A stretch of DNA of 64,000 nucleotides. Source: JAXLYE01 sp046351595. Lineage in GTDB: Bacteria > Myxococcota_A > Polyangia > Palsa-1104 > JAEUJZ01. Numbering within the stretch: position 1 is the first letter of the stretch; every line of letters starts with the position of its first letter. Where the stretch lies: assembly GCA_046351595.1 (NCBI GenBank), contig JAXLYE010000001.1, forward strand, positions 1,736,001 through 1,800,000, given 5' to 3'. The notes beneath the pieces were generated by a model, which ran no database searches, was not told the DNA's origin, and saw only the letters and a list, made by a program, of their open reading frames with translations. The translations under genes were made by a program, and so were the position numbers. This document shows, in pieces, positions 1-16,100 of the stretch.

Positions 1-2331
1 GTGCGCTCGGGTGCGGCGGAGTCGATGCCGGGCATGCTCGACACGCTGCTCAACGTCGGCCTGAACGACGAGCTCGTCGAGGGGCTGGCGGCGCGGCTCG
101 GCGATCGCCGCTGCGCGCTCGACTGCTACCGCCGCTTCCTGCAGGACTTCGGCGCGCTGGTGCTCGGCCTGCGCGGCGGCGACGTGCTCTTGCCCGAGCA
201 CCCTCTCGGGCGCGGCGCCGTCCGGCCGGCGGCCCTGCCCGAACGGCCCGAACGGCTCGACTTGGCCGGGCGCGCCGACGACGAGCTCGCGGGGCCGGCG
301 CTGCGCGCGCGCTGTGCCGCCTACCGCGCCGAGCTCGCGCGCCACAGCGAGCGGCCGCTGCCCGACGATGCCCGGGCCCAGGTGCGCGCGGCGATCGAGG
401 CGGTGCTGCGCTCGTGGGACAGCCCGCGCGCGCAGGAGTACCGGCGCCTGCACCACCTGTCGTCCGAGCTCGGCACCGCGGTGATCGTGCAGGCCATGGT
501 GTTCGGCAACCTCGGGCCCGACTCGGCCTCGGGCGTGGCGTTCACGCGCGACCCGCGCACCGGCGCCGCGCACAGCGAGGTCACGGCCGGCACCAGCGGC
601 CGGCAGCTCGTCGGTGAGTTCCTGCCCGGCGCGCAGGGCGCGGACATCGTCTCGGGCAGCCGCACGCCGCGCACGCTCAGCGAGATGCCGCAGCTCTTCC
701 CGGCTGCTTATACGCAGCTCCTGGCCGCGGCCGATGCGCTCGAGGAGCACGCGCGCGACCTGCAGGAGATCGAGTTCACCGTCGAGCGCGGGCAGCTGTT
801 CCTGCTGCAGACGCGGACCGCGAAGCGCAGCGCCCGCGCCATGGTGCGCATCGCCTGCGATCTCGGCCGCAGCGGCCACCTCGCGCCGGACGAGGTGCTG
901 CAGCGCATCGAGCCGCTGCGCCTGCACGAGCTCCTGCAGCCGCGCGTGGTGCGCCCCAATTCGCAAGACCCCCTCGACGGCGACGAGTTCCCGCTGCTGG
1001 CGCGCGGGCTGGCGGCCTCGCCCGGTGCCGCCAGCGGCCGGCTCGCCTTCACCGTCGCCGACGTGCAGGCGCTGCGGCAGCGCGGCGAGCCGGCGATCTT
1101 CGCCCGCCCCGAGGCGTCCACCGAGGACATCGTCGGCATCAAGCTGGCGGCCGGCGTCTTGACCACGCGCGGCGGCATCACCTCGCACGCGGCGGTGGTG
1201 GCGCGCGGGCTCGGTCGCTGCGCGGTCGTCGGCGCCGGCAGCATCACCATCGACCCGGTGCGCAAGGAGCTGCGCACGCGCGAGCATACGCTGGCCGCCG
1301 GTCAGGTCGTCACCGTCGACGGCCACCGCGGCGAGGTGCTGATCGGGGCGGCGCCGCTGCGCGCCGAGCACCTGGCCGCGGACCCCTACATGAGCGAGCT
1401 CTTGCGGCTCTGCGACGCGGCCGCGCGCGTGCAGGTCGGCGCCGTCGTGCACAGCGCGACCGAGCTGCTTCTTTTGCGTGATCTCGGCGTGCGCGGCGCG
1501 GCGCTGTGCGGCCGGCGCACCGAGGAGCAGCGGCTAGAGGCGCACGCGGCGAGGTGGCGGGCAGCGCTTGCCTCCCCGGCGGATGCGGCCGCGGCGCTGG
1601 GCCTGCGGCGGGCGCTCGGGGCGGAGCTCGTCGCCTTCCTGCGTGCGGCGCCCGGCCCGCTGGCGCTGCCGCTGCTCACGCCCGCTGCGGTGCAGGCCGC
1701 GCTGGGGCTCGCGGCGGCGCCGGACCCGCGGGTGCTCTGGGCGCACGAGCTGCGCGCGCTGGATGCGGCGCGGGCCCAGATCGGACCGAGAGAGAACACG
1801 GGCACCGACCGGACCCCGTGCCCGGTGCAGGTGCTGATCCCGGACGCGACGCCGGCCGACCTAAAGGCCGCGCGCGAGCAGCTGCGCGCCCTGCCCGCGC
1901 TCGCGGGGGCCGAGCTGGCGGCGCTGGTGACCGCCCCGGACGCCGACATCGCGGCGCTGGCGACGGCGGCGGATCGCCTGGTCGTGGATCTGCGCGCGCT
2001 CACAGCGGCCGTGCTCACGCTCGACGGCAGCGGCAGCGGCGGGCTGGATGCCGCGGCCGAGCGGGCGGTGGCCAGCGGCGCCTGCGCCTACAACCCGCTG
2101 CGCTCGCTCGACGAGGCCCAGGTGGCGCCGCGGCTGCAGCGGCTGATCGACACGGCGCGCGCGGTCGCCCCGGCGCGGCCGATCGACCTGTACGACGGCT
2201 TCGAGCTGACGTGGGACGAGCGCACCCTGGTGGTCGCGCACCGCGCCGGGCTGTCGTCGGTGATCTGCCCGCTGTTGCGCACGCCGATCGCGCGCCTGTA
2301 CGCGGCCCGCGCCCGGATCAATGCGCGATGA
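1..2331 (+). CDS. Pyruvate phosphate dikinase-like protein, 5' partial, degenerate C-terminal catalytic domain
   Basis: The gene enters from the left edge; about 90 N-terminal residues of a normal PPDK are missing, so the first GTG is an internal Val codon and not a start. The ATP-grasp half is well kept: VRSGAAESMPGM near the start, LRSWDSPRA (about 137), SGVAFTRDPRTG (about 179) and EIEFTVERGQLFLLQTR (about 257). The swivel domain carries the phosphohistidine in GGITSHAAVVARG (His396). The C-terminal third keeps the fold and ends with the typical PIARLYAARA, but the residues that bind Mg and PEP/pyruvate are not recognisable: the loop that reads GICGEHGGDP in active enzymes is replaced around 725-740, and the TNDLTQ loop around 660-672. 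Family: PPDK interconverts ATP, Pi and pyruvate with AMP, PPi and PEP. Activity of this copy is doubtful. It converges with lipA, 9 bases between stops. Confidence 0.85.
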   Translation: MRSGAAESMPGMLDTLLNVGLNDELVEGLAARLGDRRCALDCYRRFLQDFGALVLGLRGGDVLLPEHPLGRGAVRPAALPERPERLDLAGRADDELAGPALRARCAAYRAELARHSERPLPDDARAQVRAAIEAVLRSWDSPRAQEYRRLHHLSSELGTAVIVQAMVFGNLGPDSASGVAFTRDPRTGAAHSEVTAGTSGRQLVGEFLPGAQGADIVSGSRTPRTLSEMPQLFPAAYTQLLAAADALEEHARDLQEIEFTVERGQLFLLQTRTAKRSARAMVRIACDLGRSGHLAPDEVLQRIEPLRLHELLQPRVVRPNSQDPLDGDEFPLLARGLAASPGAASGRLAFTVADVQALRQRGEPAIFARPEASTEDIVGIKLAAGVLTTRGGITSHAAVVARGLGRCAVVGAGSITIDPVRKELRTREHTLAAGQVVTVDGHRGEVLIGAAPLRAEHLAADPYMSELLRLCDAAARVQVGAVVHSATELLLLRDLGVRGAALCGRRTEEQRLEAHAARWRAALASPADAAAALGLRRALGAELVAFLRAAPGPLALPLLTPAAVQAALGLAAAPDPRVLWAHELRALDAARAQIGPRENTGTDRTPCPVQVLIPDATPADLKAAREQLRALPALAGAELAALVTAPDADIAALATAADRLVVDLRALTAAVLTLDGSGSGGLDAAAERAVASGACAYNPLRSLDEAQVAPRLQRLIDTARAVAPARPIDLYDGFELTWDERTLVVAHRAGLSSVICPLLRTPIARLYAARARINAR

Positions 2332-2340
2332 GGGCGGAGC

Positions 2341-3318
<978 letters not shown>

Positions 3319-3403
3319 GAGGATCCTCTACTACAGAACGCGGGCGACGGCTCGCCGGCCGCGGCGCACGCAAGCGCCTCGGCGACGACGCACGACAGAG
3401 ACG

Positions 3404-6378
<2,975 letters not shown>

Positions 6379-6437
6379 TTCGCGGTCCTTTTTGGCTGGG
6401 GTAGACGGTCGGGTCAGGCGGCGCCGGGGCGCGCCCG

Positions 6438-7415
6438 CTAGCGGTACAGCGTGCGCTTCACCGCGGCGACGATGCGCGCGACGTCGGGCAGGACGATGGC
6501 CTCCAGGTTCAGCGAGTAGGGCACGGGCACGTCCTCGGAGGTCACGCGCTCGATCGGCGCGTCGAGGTAGTCGAAGCAGCTCCGCTGCACGCGGTAGGCG
6601 ATCTCGCCGCTGACGGACGAGTGCGGCGTCGCCTCCTGCACGATGACCAGCCGGTTCGTCTTCTTCACCGACTCGAAGATCAGCTCCTCGTCGAGGGGGC
6701 GCAGGGTCCGCGGGTCGACGACCTCGACGTCGATGCCCTCCTTCTCGAGCTCGGCGGCGGCCAGCAGCGACAGGCCGACCATCTTCGAGTAGGCGACGAG
6801 GGTGCAGTCCTTGCCGGGCCGCTTGATGTCGCCCTTGCCGATCGGGACGATGTGCTCGCCGGCGGGGACCTCGCCCTGCTCGCCGTAGAGCATCTCGGCC
6901 TCCATGAAGATCACCGGATCCTCGTCGCGGATGGCGCTCTTGAGCAGGCCCTTGGCGTCGGCGGGCGTGGCCGGCGAGACGACCTTGAGGCCGGGGGTGT
7001 TGGTGTAAAACGACTCGAAGCTGCTCGAGTGCTGGGCGCCGAGCTGGTGGGCCGCTCCCGAGGCGCCGCGGATGACCATGGGCACCTTGAGCTGGCCGCC
7101 GGACATCTGCCGGACCTTGGCGGCGTGGTTGATGATCTGGTCGATGGCGACCAGCGAGAAGTTCCAGGTCATCAGCTCGATGACGGGGCGCAGGCCGACC
7201 ATGGCGGCGCCGATGCCGACACCGACGAAGCCGCACTCGGCGATCGGGGCGTCGATGACGCGCTTCTCGCCGAAGCGGGCGAGCATGCCTTGCGAGACCT
7301 TGTAGGCGCCGTTGTAGTAGCCGACCTCTTCGCCCATCAGGAAGACGCGCGGGTCGCGCTCCATCTCCTCGGACATCGCCTGGTTAAGGGCCTCGCGATA
7401 AGACATTCGGGGCAT
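6438..7415 (-). CDS. pdhB: Pyruvate dehydrogenase E1 component, beta subunit
   Basis: 325 residues, the length of E1-beta in alpha2beta2 E1 enzymes. The transketolase pyrimidine-binding domain has the catalytic region GEEVGYYNGAYKVSQGM and APIAECGFVGVGIGAA; the transketolase C-terminal domain follows with VVDPRTLRPLD and HSSVSGEIA. ThDP is bound between alpha and beta subunits, so a partner is needed, yet no pdhA lies next to it: the upstream neighbour on this strand is an alcohol dehydrogenase. The ATG at 7415 is preceded by GGGGGAGAGAG; a second ATG three codons later is possible. It is the first gene of the pdhB-pdhC-lpdA-lipA run, 59 bp upstream of pdhC. The substrate could also be a branched-chain 2-oxo acid; pyruvate is favoured from overall resemblance. 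Confidence 0.9.
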   Translation of the reverse strand: MPRMSYREALNQAMSEEMERDPRVFLMGEEVGYYNGAYKVSQGMLARFGEKRVIDAPIAECGFVGVGIGAAMVGLRPVIELMTWNFSLVAIDQIINHAAKVRQMSGGQLKVPMVIRGASGAAHQLGAQHSSSFESFYTNTPGLKVVSPATPADAKGLLKSAIRDEDPVIFMEAEMLYGEQGEVPAGEHIVPIGKGDIKRPGKDCTLVAYSKMVGLSLLAAAELEKEGIDVEVVDPRTLRPLDEELIFESVKKTNRLVIVQEATPHSSVSGEIAYRVQRSCFDYLDAPIERVTSEDVPVPYSLNLEAIVLPDVARIVAAVKRTLYR

Positions 7416-7553
7416 CTTTAGCTCTCTCTCCCCCTGGCTGTTACGGTCAGGTTGAAGGCCACGATACCAAGTCGCGACGGGTGGGTCTACCCATCGGGGT
7501 CTGCGGCGGGGTCTGCGGCGGGGCCCGCGGCGGGGCGGCGGCGGCGAGAGAGC

Positions 7554-8762
<1,209 letters not shown>

Positions 8763-8957
8763 CCCGTTCTCCTTGTCCCGCGGCGTGGACCGGCCTATCT
8801 CGGGGGCAGGTAGGACGTATCAGGGATTACCTGCTGTGATTGGCCTTCGGACGCAATCGCTGTATTCGAGATAGGGTTTTGATTGTGCGCGGGCGGCAGC
8901 CGGTTTTCGATTCAATGCATCAGCGTTTTTACGATGGCAAAAGAACCGAGCGCTGCC

Positions 8958-9005
8958 AAAAGAAAAATTAAAATCGGGATAGCCCTATAAGGACCATCCC
9001 GATTG
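8958..9005 (-). terminator. Rho-independent terminator downstream of the hemerythrin gene
   Basis: On the minus strand a 9-bp perfect stem (AATCGGGAT / ATCCCGATT, 9004-8996 and 8980-8972) is followed directly by a T-rich tract (TTAATTTTTCTTTT). It lies just past the stop of the hemerythrin gene. This and its surroundings are markedly more AT-rich than the window. Confidence 0.8.
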
Positions 9006-9042
9006 GACTCAACAGAAACCTGATAGCGGGTTCCGGTCGAGC

Positions 9043-9783
9043 TCAGGCCGAGAGCTCGGCTTGCCGGCCGCGCCGCCCGTCCAGGCCCTTGCGCCCGTCC
9101 AGCCCCTTGCGCCCGTCGCTGTCGCTCGCAAGCTCGGCGGGCTCGCCGCGGTCCACCCCATCGCTGCCAGCCATCGCGGCGGCGTCCGCGCCGGCCTTGC
9201 CGCGGCCGTTACGAGCGCCCTCGGCCTTCATCGGCTCGGCCTTCATCGGCTCGGCCTTCATCGGCTCGGCCTTCATCGAATCAGCCCCGGCGGCGGCCTC
9301 CGGCACCTCGCGGTAGCTCTCCTTGAAGGACAGGACGGCCTCGCCCAGCTCGCGCAGCTCGCTGCGGTCGAGCTCGGCCTTCAGGCCCTTGAACATCTCG
9401 CCCTCTTCCTCGCGCACGTGGTGCCGGACCATCTCGCACAGGACCTTGACCTTGGCGTTCCAGGTGTCCTGGCCGCCGGCACCGTCGCTGCTGGAGCTGG
9501 CGCTGGCGTCGCTGCCTTCGAGGGCGCTGATCTCGGCGAGCAGCTGCTTGACCAGCCGGTGCTCCTCGATCGCCTCGAAGGCGTAGTGGCGAAGCTCGCG
9601 CAGCTCGCGCATGCGCGGGTACAGGATGTTCTCCTCGACCGCGGCGTGCAGCGTGAGCTCGGTCTTGACCTGCAGGAAGAGCTTCTTCTTGGTCTTTACC
9701 GCGCGGTCGGACGCGGCCTCGATCTGGCTGAAGAGCTCATCCACCTTGCGATGATCGGCCTTGAGGATTGTGGTGACATCCAT
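9043..9783 (-). CDS. Hemerythrin HHE-domain protein with repetitive basic tail
   Basis: 246 residues. The N-terminal 150 residues are a hemerythrin-like cation-binding domain: ILKADHRKVDELF, ELTLHAAVEENILYPRM, AIEEHRLVKQLL and MVRHHVREEEGEMF supply the His/Glu residues that bind a di-iron centre in this family, usually for sensing or handling O2, NO or iron. A Ser/Gly/Asp-rich loop separates the last two helices. The C-terminal 80 residues are low complexity: four MKAEP repeats, then Gly/Arg/Asp/Ala-rich sequence with repeated GRKGLD. The ATG has an AGGAG site 8 bases upstream. It stands alone with its own terminator. Function beyond metal or O2 binding is unknown. Confidence 0.88.
   Translation of the reverse strand: MDVTTILKADHRKVDELFSQIEAASDRAVKTKKKLFLQVKTELTLHAAVEENILYPRMRELRELRHYAFEAIEEHRLVKQLLAEISALEGSDASASSSSDGAGGQDTWNAKVKVLCEMVRHHVREEEGEMFKGLKAELDRSELRELGEAVLSFKESYREVPEAAAGADSMKAEPMKAEPMKAEPMKAEGARNGRGKAGADAAAMAGSDGVDRGEPAELASDSDGRKGLDGRKGLDGRRGRQAELSA
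9221..9280 (-). repeat. 15-bp in-frame repeat, 4 units
   Basis: Four tandem copies of TCGGCCTTCATCGGC (plus strand), the last one differing at its end. They encode the MKAEP pentapeptide repeats in the C-terminal tail of the hemerythrin protein. Confidence 0.95.
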
Positions 9784-10118
9784 CGGAGTTTCTCCTGTGA
9801 AGCGTCTGGTGAAGCATGGCTACGCACGCACGGGAGTGCCGGCACTGCGCAGGCGCCGCCATGCGTTTAGCGTGAGCCTTTCCTGACACCCACAGATAAG
9901 CCAAGCAAGCGGAATGTCGATATGTTTTCCCTGGTTGGGCGGTAACGGGTTGGACACTGGCGATCCCAGGAAGGCCCGACGGCAGGCACGACCGCGTGAC
10001 CGCGGCGGTTGCCACACAGCGCTCAGCTGGACAGCGGGATGACGGGAAGCAGCGGGCCGGAGCGCGGGTGCGCCCCGGCCGCGACGGGAGGGAGCGGTCC
10101 GAGGGGTCTTGCGGGGGC
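9784..10118. other. Intergenic region between the hemerythrin gene and the giant TPR gene
   Basis: 335 bp holding the upstream region of the leftward hemerythrin gene and the downstream region of the leftward TPR gene. The part near 9880-9950 is less GC-rich and is where a promoter for the hemerythrin gene would be expected, but no convincing -35/-10 pair was found. No terminator-like hairpin with a T tract follows the TPR stop. Confidence 0.5.
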
Positions 10119-13100
10119 TCAGCCGCGGACGCGGCCCATGGCCTGGAGCAGGCCGGCGTGGTTGGGGTCGAGCTCGAGGCCGCGCTCGTACATGCCGACG
10201 GCCTTGGGGCCCTCGCCGAGCTTCTCGTGGATCTCGCCGAGGTGCTGGTACACGTCGGCGCGCGTGACGCCCGAGTTCGGGTCCAGGTTCTGCAGCAGCA
10301 TCGAGCGGTAGATGCGGCGCGCCTTCTCCCAGTCCTGCGCCTGCATGTACAGCCGGCCGAGCGCGATCAGCGTCGGCAGGTGGCCGGCGTCGATCGAGTA
10401 GGCGGCGTTGTACTGCTCCAGCGCCTTGTGCAGATCGCCTTCCTTCTCGGCGATGGCGGCGAGGCGGAAGTGCACACGCGCCAGGTCCTTGGTGCGGCGG
10501 CCCTTGCCCGAGCGCTCGACGAGCGTGCGGTACAGCGGCAGCGCCTCGCGCAGGCGGCCCGAGTTGAAGTAGATCTCGGCCAGCGGCTCGATGACCTGGA
10601 GGTCGTCGGGCGCCAGCTTGTAGGCCCGCTGCAGCACCGGCAGCGCGCCCTCGGGCGACTTCAGCTCGTTGACGTACAGCTTGCCCAGCTCGACGAGCAG
10701 CTCCTTCTGCTTGGTGACGTCGAGCCCGCTCATGCGCTCGGCGCGCACCGCCAGCAGGTCGGCGACGCGGCGGAAGTCACCGCGCGACCGCGCCCGCTTC
10801 TCCAGCGCCTCGGCCACCTCGACGTTGGTCGGATCGGCCTGCAGCGCGCGCTCGTAGTACGGCTCGGCCGCGGCCTCGCCCAGGCGCTCGCCCTCCATGC
10901 GGCCCAGGCGGTAGTACAGCTCCGCCATCTCCGACGAGCCGCGCGCCAGCTTCACCGCCCGCTCGAGCGTCGCCTTGCAGCGCGCCCAGTCGTGCTGCGA
11001 CTCGTAGATGCGGGCCAAAGAGATCAGCGCGCGGACGTGGTTGGGGTCGCGCTCCAGCACCCGCTCGAGCAGCTTCTTGGCCTGCTCGGGCGCCTGCACC
11101 TTCACCTCCCAGATCTCGGCGGCGCGCAAGAGCAGCGCGATCTCCTCGTCCTTCTCGCCGAGCTTGTGCGCGGCGTCGGCGTGGCGGATCAGCACCTCGA
11201 CCAGCTCGTACCACTTCTCGGCCTGCTCGAGCAGCCGCTCCAGGTCCTTCTGCGCCTCGGCGTCGCTCGGCAGGATGTCGAGCACCTGCTGCAGGTAGCC
11301 GATCGCGTCGTCGGCCGAGTTCAGCCGCTCCAGCGCCAGCTGCGCGAGCTTGCGCAGCACCGTGACCTTGTCCTTGGCGCCCTGCACCGCCTTGAGCCGG
11401 CGCTGCAGGATCTCCTGCACCAGCGCCCACTCGCCGCGGTGGCTGTACAGACCCTCCAGCGCCGCCAGCGCCTTCAGCGACGTCGGCTGCAGCGTCAGGA
11501 TCTCGCGGTAGACCTCGATGGCCTGGCTCGCCGCGTCGAGCTCCTCGGAGTAGAGCTCCGCGATGCGGCCCAGCGTCGCCACCTTGGCGCTGCCGCTCGC
11601 CAGCCGCGCCTGCGTCTGCAGCACCTGCACCAGCTCGTCGAACCGGCGCGAGCGCTGATACAGCTCCGCCAGCGCCGACAGCGCCGCGGCATCCGTCTCG
11701 TCGAGCTCAAGGATCTTCTTGTAGGCCTCGACCGCCTTGAACTCGTCGGCCAGCGGCCCCTGGTACAGCGCCGCCGCCTCCGACAACAGCGCCTTGCGCT
11801 TGTCGCTCGCGAGCTCCAGCGCCGCGCGCCGCAAAAGCATCTCGGCCAAGAGCGTCGCGTCGTTGCGCTGGCGGTAGATGCGCTCGAGCGCCTGCAGCGC
11901 GTCCTGGTTGTCGCTCTCCAGATCGAGCACCGTCTGGTACCGCGTCTCGGCGCGCTGGTCGTCGGAGAGCCGCTCCCAGATGCGCGCCGCACGCAGGCCG
12001 AGGTCGCGCTGCAGGTCGCCGGCCAGCCGCCGCCCGCTGTCGCTCGAGCTGCGCCCGAACGTCACGCGCTCCAGCACCTCCTCCAGCTTGCCCGCCGCGT
12101 CGCTGTCGCGACCGCAGGCCCGCGCCAGCCGCTCCATCTCGTCGGCGATGCGGCCGTCCTCCGGCATCTCGACGAAGGCCCGCGCCACCGCGTCGAAGGC
12201 GCGCGACGGATCGCCGAGCTCCTTCTCGCTGAGCTGCGCGATGCGCTCGAACAGCGCCGCGCGCTCGGCCTTGCCCTGCGTCACCGTCGTGCGGACCTCG
12301 AGCAGCTCGACGAGCTTGGCGAAGTCGCGCTCCTGCTCGGCCAGCGGCTCCAGGAGCTCCAGGGCCAGAAGGGCGTGCGCCGGCGACGAGATCAGCCGCT
12401 CGACCGCGGCGCGGGCGCCGGCGTGCTGCGGGTGCCGCTCCAGCGCCTTGCGGAACGCGGTGAGCGCCCCGTCCAGGTCGTAGAGCGAGCCCGCGCGCAG
12501 CTCGCCCAGGCGGTACAGGAACTCGGCCTGCGCCACCGGCTCGGGCGCCACCTCGGCCTCGCGCTCCAGCACCTCGGCCAGGTCCGTCGTCGCCGAGGTC
12601 TTGGTCAGCAGCCGGTCGAGCGCCTGCAGCGCCTCCATCTCGTCGCCTGGCAGCTCGCGCACGCGGCGGTAGCGCTCGATGGCGCGCGCGTCGTCCTCAA
12701 GGTGCGTCTCGTACAGCGACGCCAGCTTCAGCGCGAAGGTGCGCGAGAGCTCCGGATCACCGGCCGCCTGCAGCCGATCCTCGAACAGCGCCGCCAGCTC
12801 GCCGTGCTCGCCGCGCACCACCGCCAGCCGCTCCAGCTGCTGCACCGCCTCGGCGTCGTGCGGCTCCTCGGCCAGCACCCGGCCCCAGGTCGTGAACGCC
12901 GCCGCCGGATCCTTCAGCCCGTTTTCGTACAGCTCCGCGATCTGCGCCAGGTGCCGCCGCCGCTCGCTCAGGTCGCCCTCGGACGAGAGCTTGAGCTCGA
13001 GCAGGTCGATCAGCGGGCGCCACTCGCTCTGCCGGCGGTACAAAGGCTCCAGGACCGCGGCCGCCGACTCGCGCGTCTGCGGATCCTGCACCAGCCGCTC

Positions 13101-16100
13101 GAGCTGCAGCCGCGCCTCCTTCTGGATCTCCAGCATCTTGACGCGGTCGTCGCCCTCGCTCGGCATCCAGTCCGCCACGTCGCGCTCGGCCGGCGTCGAG
13201 AACTCGATCACCTGCTGGTAGCGCCGGATCGCGGCCTCGGCCTCCTGGATCTTCTCCTCGGTCACGCGCGCGGCGCGCAGCTGCAGCGCCAGCCGCTCGG
13301 CGGCCCGCGTCTCGCCCTCGGACAGCTCGGCCAGCCGGTCGAGCGCCTCGAGGTGATCCGCCCACTGCCCCTCACGCTCGTACAGCCTGAGCAGCGCCGA
13401 CAGCGCCTCGGCGTCGCGCGGATCGGCCTCCAGCGCGCCCTTGTACGCCGCGATCGCCTCGAACGAGTCGCCGAGCTGCTCCTCGTAGACCTTGGCCATG
13501 GCGAAGCGCAGCGGCCGCCGCACCGCCTCGGACTCGACCAGCTCGATCTGCTGCGTATAGACCCAGCACAGGTCGCGCCACTGCTCGCGCGCCTCGTACA
13601 GGCGGGCCAGCGCCGACAGCGCCTCGCGGTCGCTCTCGTCGAGCTGCAGCACCTGCCGCCACGTCGCCACCGCGCGCTCGGGCTGGGCCAGCGTCGTCTC
13701 GTACAGGCCCGCGGCCTGGTACAGGAGGCGCTTCTGCTCGGCCAGGTCGCTCGTCAGCGTGAAGCGCTTCTCCAGCACCGCGACCAGCTCGGCGTGCCGC
13801 TCGACCTTGCCGAGCAGCCGCTCCAGGTTCTGCCACGCGGTGTCGTCCTCGTCGTGCACCGCGGTGACGCGGCGCCAGGCCTCGATCGCCTTGCTCGCCT
13901 CGTCGAGCTTCTCGTCGTAGATGCCGGCGATGCGCGCCTGCACCCGCGCCAGGAGCTCCTGGTCGTAGGTCGACTCGACCGCCTTCTCGAGGATCCCGAC
14001 CAGCTCGGTCCACGCCGGGATCGCCGCCGCCAGCCGCACGAGCTCGTCGTACAGCGGCCGCTCGCGCGACTCGCCCTCGCTCGCCTCCTCGTTGAAGGCG
14101 CGGGACAGGGCCCGGAACGCGGCCCCGCGGTCGCCGCCGCGCGACTCCTGGAGCTGCGCGATCTCACGCAGCAGCTCGACGCGGCGCGGCTTGTCGTCGA
14201 TGAACAGGAGCTCGACCTCGTACGTCGAGGCCAGCTTCTCCCACGCATCGGCGCGGCGGTAGATCGGCTCCAGGCTCTGGGCGATGCGGAAGCGCAGCGC
14301 ATCGCGCTCGGGCAGCGTCGAAAGCAGGCGCTCCATCGCCGCCATCGCGTCGGGCTGCTGCTCGCTGCGGCCCAGCACCTCCTCGTACGAGTCGAGGGCG
14401 TGCGGCAGGTCCGCGAGCTTCTCCTCGTACAGCGCGCCGAGGCGCAGCTTCAGCTCGATCCACTTGTCGCGCTGCTCGGTGCGATCCGCGCGCTCCAGGC
14501 GCCGCAAGAGCAGCTCGGACAGATCCATCCAGCGCTCGAGATCGGTGTAGAGCCGATCCAGCGCCAGCGTCGCCGCCTCGTCGTCGCCGTCGACGTCGAG
14601 GATCTCGCGGTAGGTCGAAACCGCGGCGCTCGGGTCGCTGAGCTTGTTCTCCTGCAGCGCGCTGATCTTGAACAAGAGCGCCTTCTTGCGCCCCTGGTCG
14701 AGCGTGTCGCGCACCGCGTCGCGGTAGACGCTGTGCAGGTCGTGCCAGCGCCCGGCCCGCGTCAGCATCGCCTCGAGCCGCTCGAACGCGGCCATGTCCT
14801 CGCTGTTCTGCGCGAGCAGGCGGCGGTAGGCCTCCTTCGCGGCGTCGACCTGATCGAGCTTGTCGTCGTAGATCTCGGCCGCGGTGCGCAGCACGTCGAT
14901 CACCGCCGGCTCGCTGTCGGACGACTGCTCGTCGAGGTAGCGCTGGTAGATCGCAGCCAGGTCCTGCCACTGCAAAAGCTCACCGGCCAGCCGCGCCAGC
15001 TGGCTGCGCGTCCACTCGTCGCCAGGCTGCTCGCGGAAGACCTTGCCGTACCAGGTGAAGGCGCTCTTCAGGTCAGAGACCTTCTCCTCGTACAGGCCGG
15101 CGATGGCCTTGGTGTACTCGATGCGCTTGTGCGGATCCTCCGCGGCCCCGAGGTGGATCTCGTAGGTGCGGATCAGGTTCATCCAGTCGCCGCGCGCCTC
15201 GTACACCGGCTTGAGCACGCCGGCCGCCGCGACCTTCTGGTCAACGTCGTCGAGGAAGCGCTCGAGCGCCGCGATCGACGGGCCGTGGTTCGAGTCGACG
15301 CTGATCGCCAGGCGGTAGCTCTCGACCGCGCGCTCGGGGCTCGACAGCTCCTCCTCGAAGATCGCGCCGAGGCGGTAGCGCAGCTCGACGGTTTCGTCGT
15401 CGCTGGCGGCGTGCTTGAGGCGCCGCTCAAGCAGGTCCGCGAGATCCGCCCAGCGGCGGCTGTTCTTGTACAGGCGCTCCAGCCCGCCGGCGGCCTCGCG
15501 GTCCCCGGGGAACAGCTGCAGCACCTGCTCCAGCGCGACGATCGCCTCGTCGGGCCGGCCGAGCTCGCGCTCGCACAGATCCGCCGACAAGAGCAGATAC
15601 TGGCGGCGCTCCATGTCGTCCTTGCGATCCGGGCGCTGCGCCAGCTCGGCGCGCCGCGCGTAGATCTCGAGCAGCGGCTCGAGCGCGTGGCTCTCGGCGT
15701 AGATGCGCTCCAGGGCCTCCAGCGCCACCAGGTGATCCGGCGTCGCGTCGAGCACACGGCGGTAGTAGTCGCGCGCGGTGTCGCGATCCTGGAGCTCGTA
15801 GGCCTCCTTCGCGATCGTCAAGAGCACGCGCTCCTGCACACCGGTGTCGAGGATCTGGTCGCTGATCTCGCGGTACAGCTCGACCAGCGCCCGCTGCGCC
15901 TTGTGCTTGTGCGCGTGCGCCTCGAACAGGTCGAGCAGCTCGGGCAGCTCGCTCTCGGTGACGGCGAGGCGGCTGGCGCGCGCCAGGGCCTCCAGCGCCG
16001 CCTGCGGCTCCTTGAGCTCGGCGCGCAGCTCGGCCACCTTCTTCAGCCGCGCGATGCGCTCGTGCACGTCGCTAAGGTACGTCGCGAACAGCTCGTTGAT

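Noticed and set aside
8763..8957. AT-richer gap before the hemerythrin terminator as a foreign insertion
   Set aside because: Only about 200 bases, no repeats or coding remnants; it is adequately explained by promoter and 3' UTR functions.
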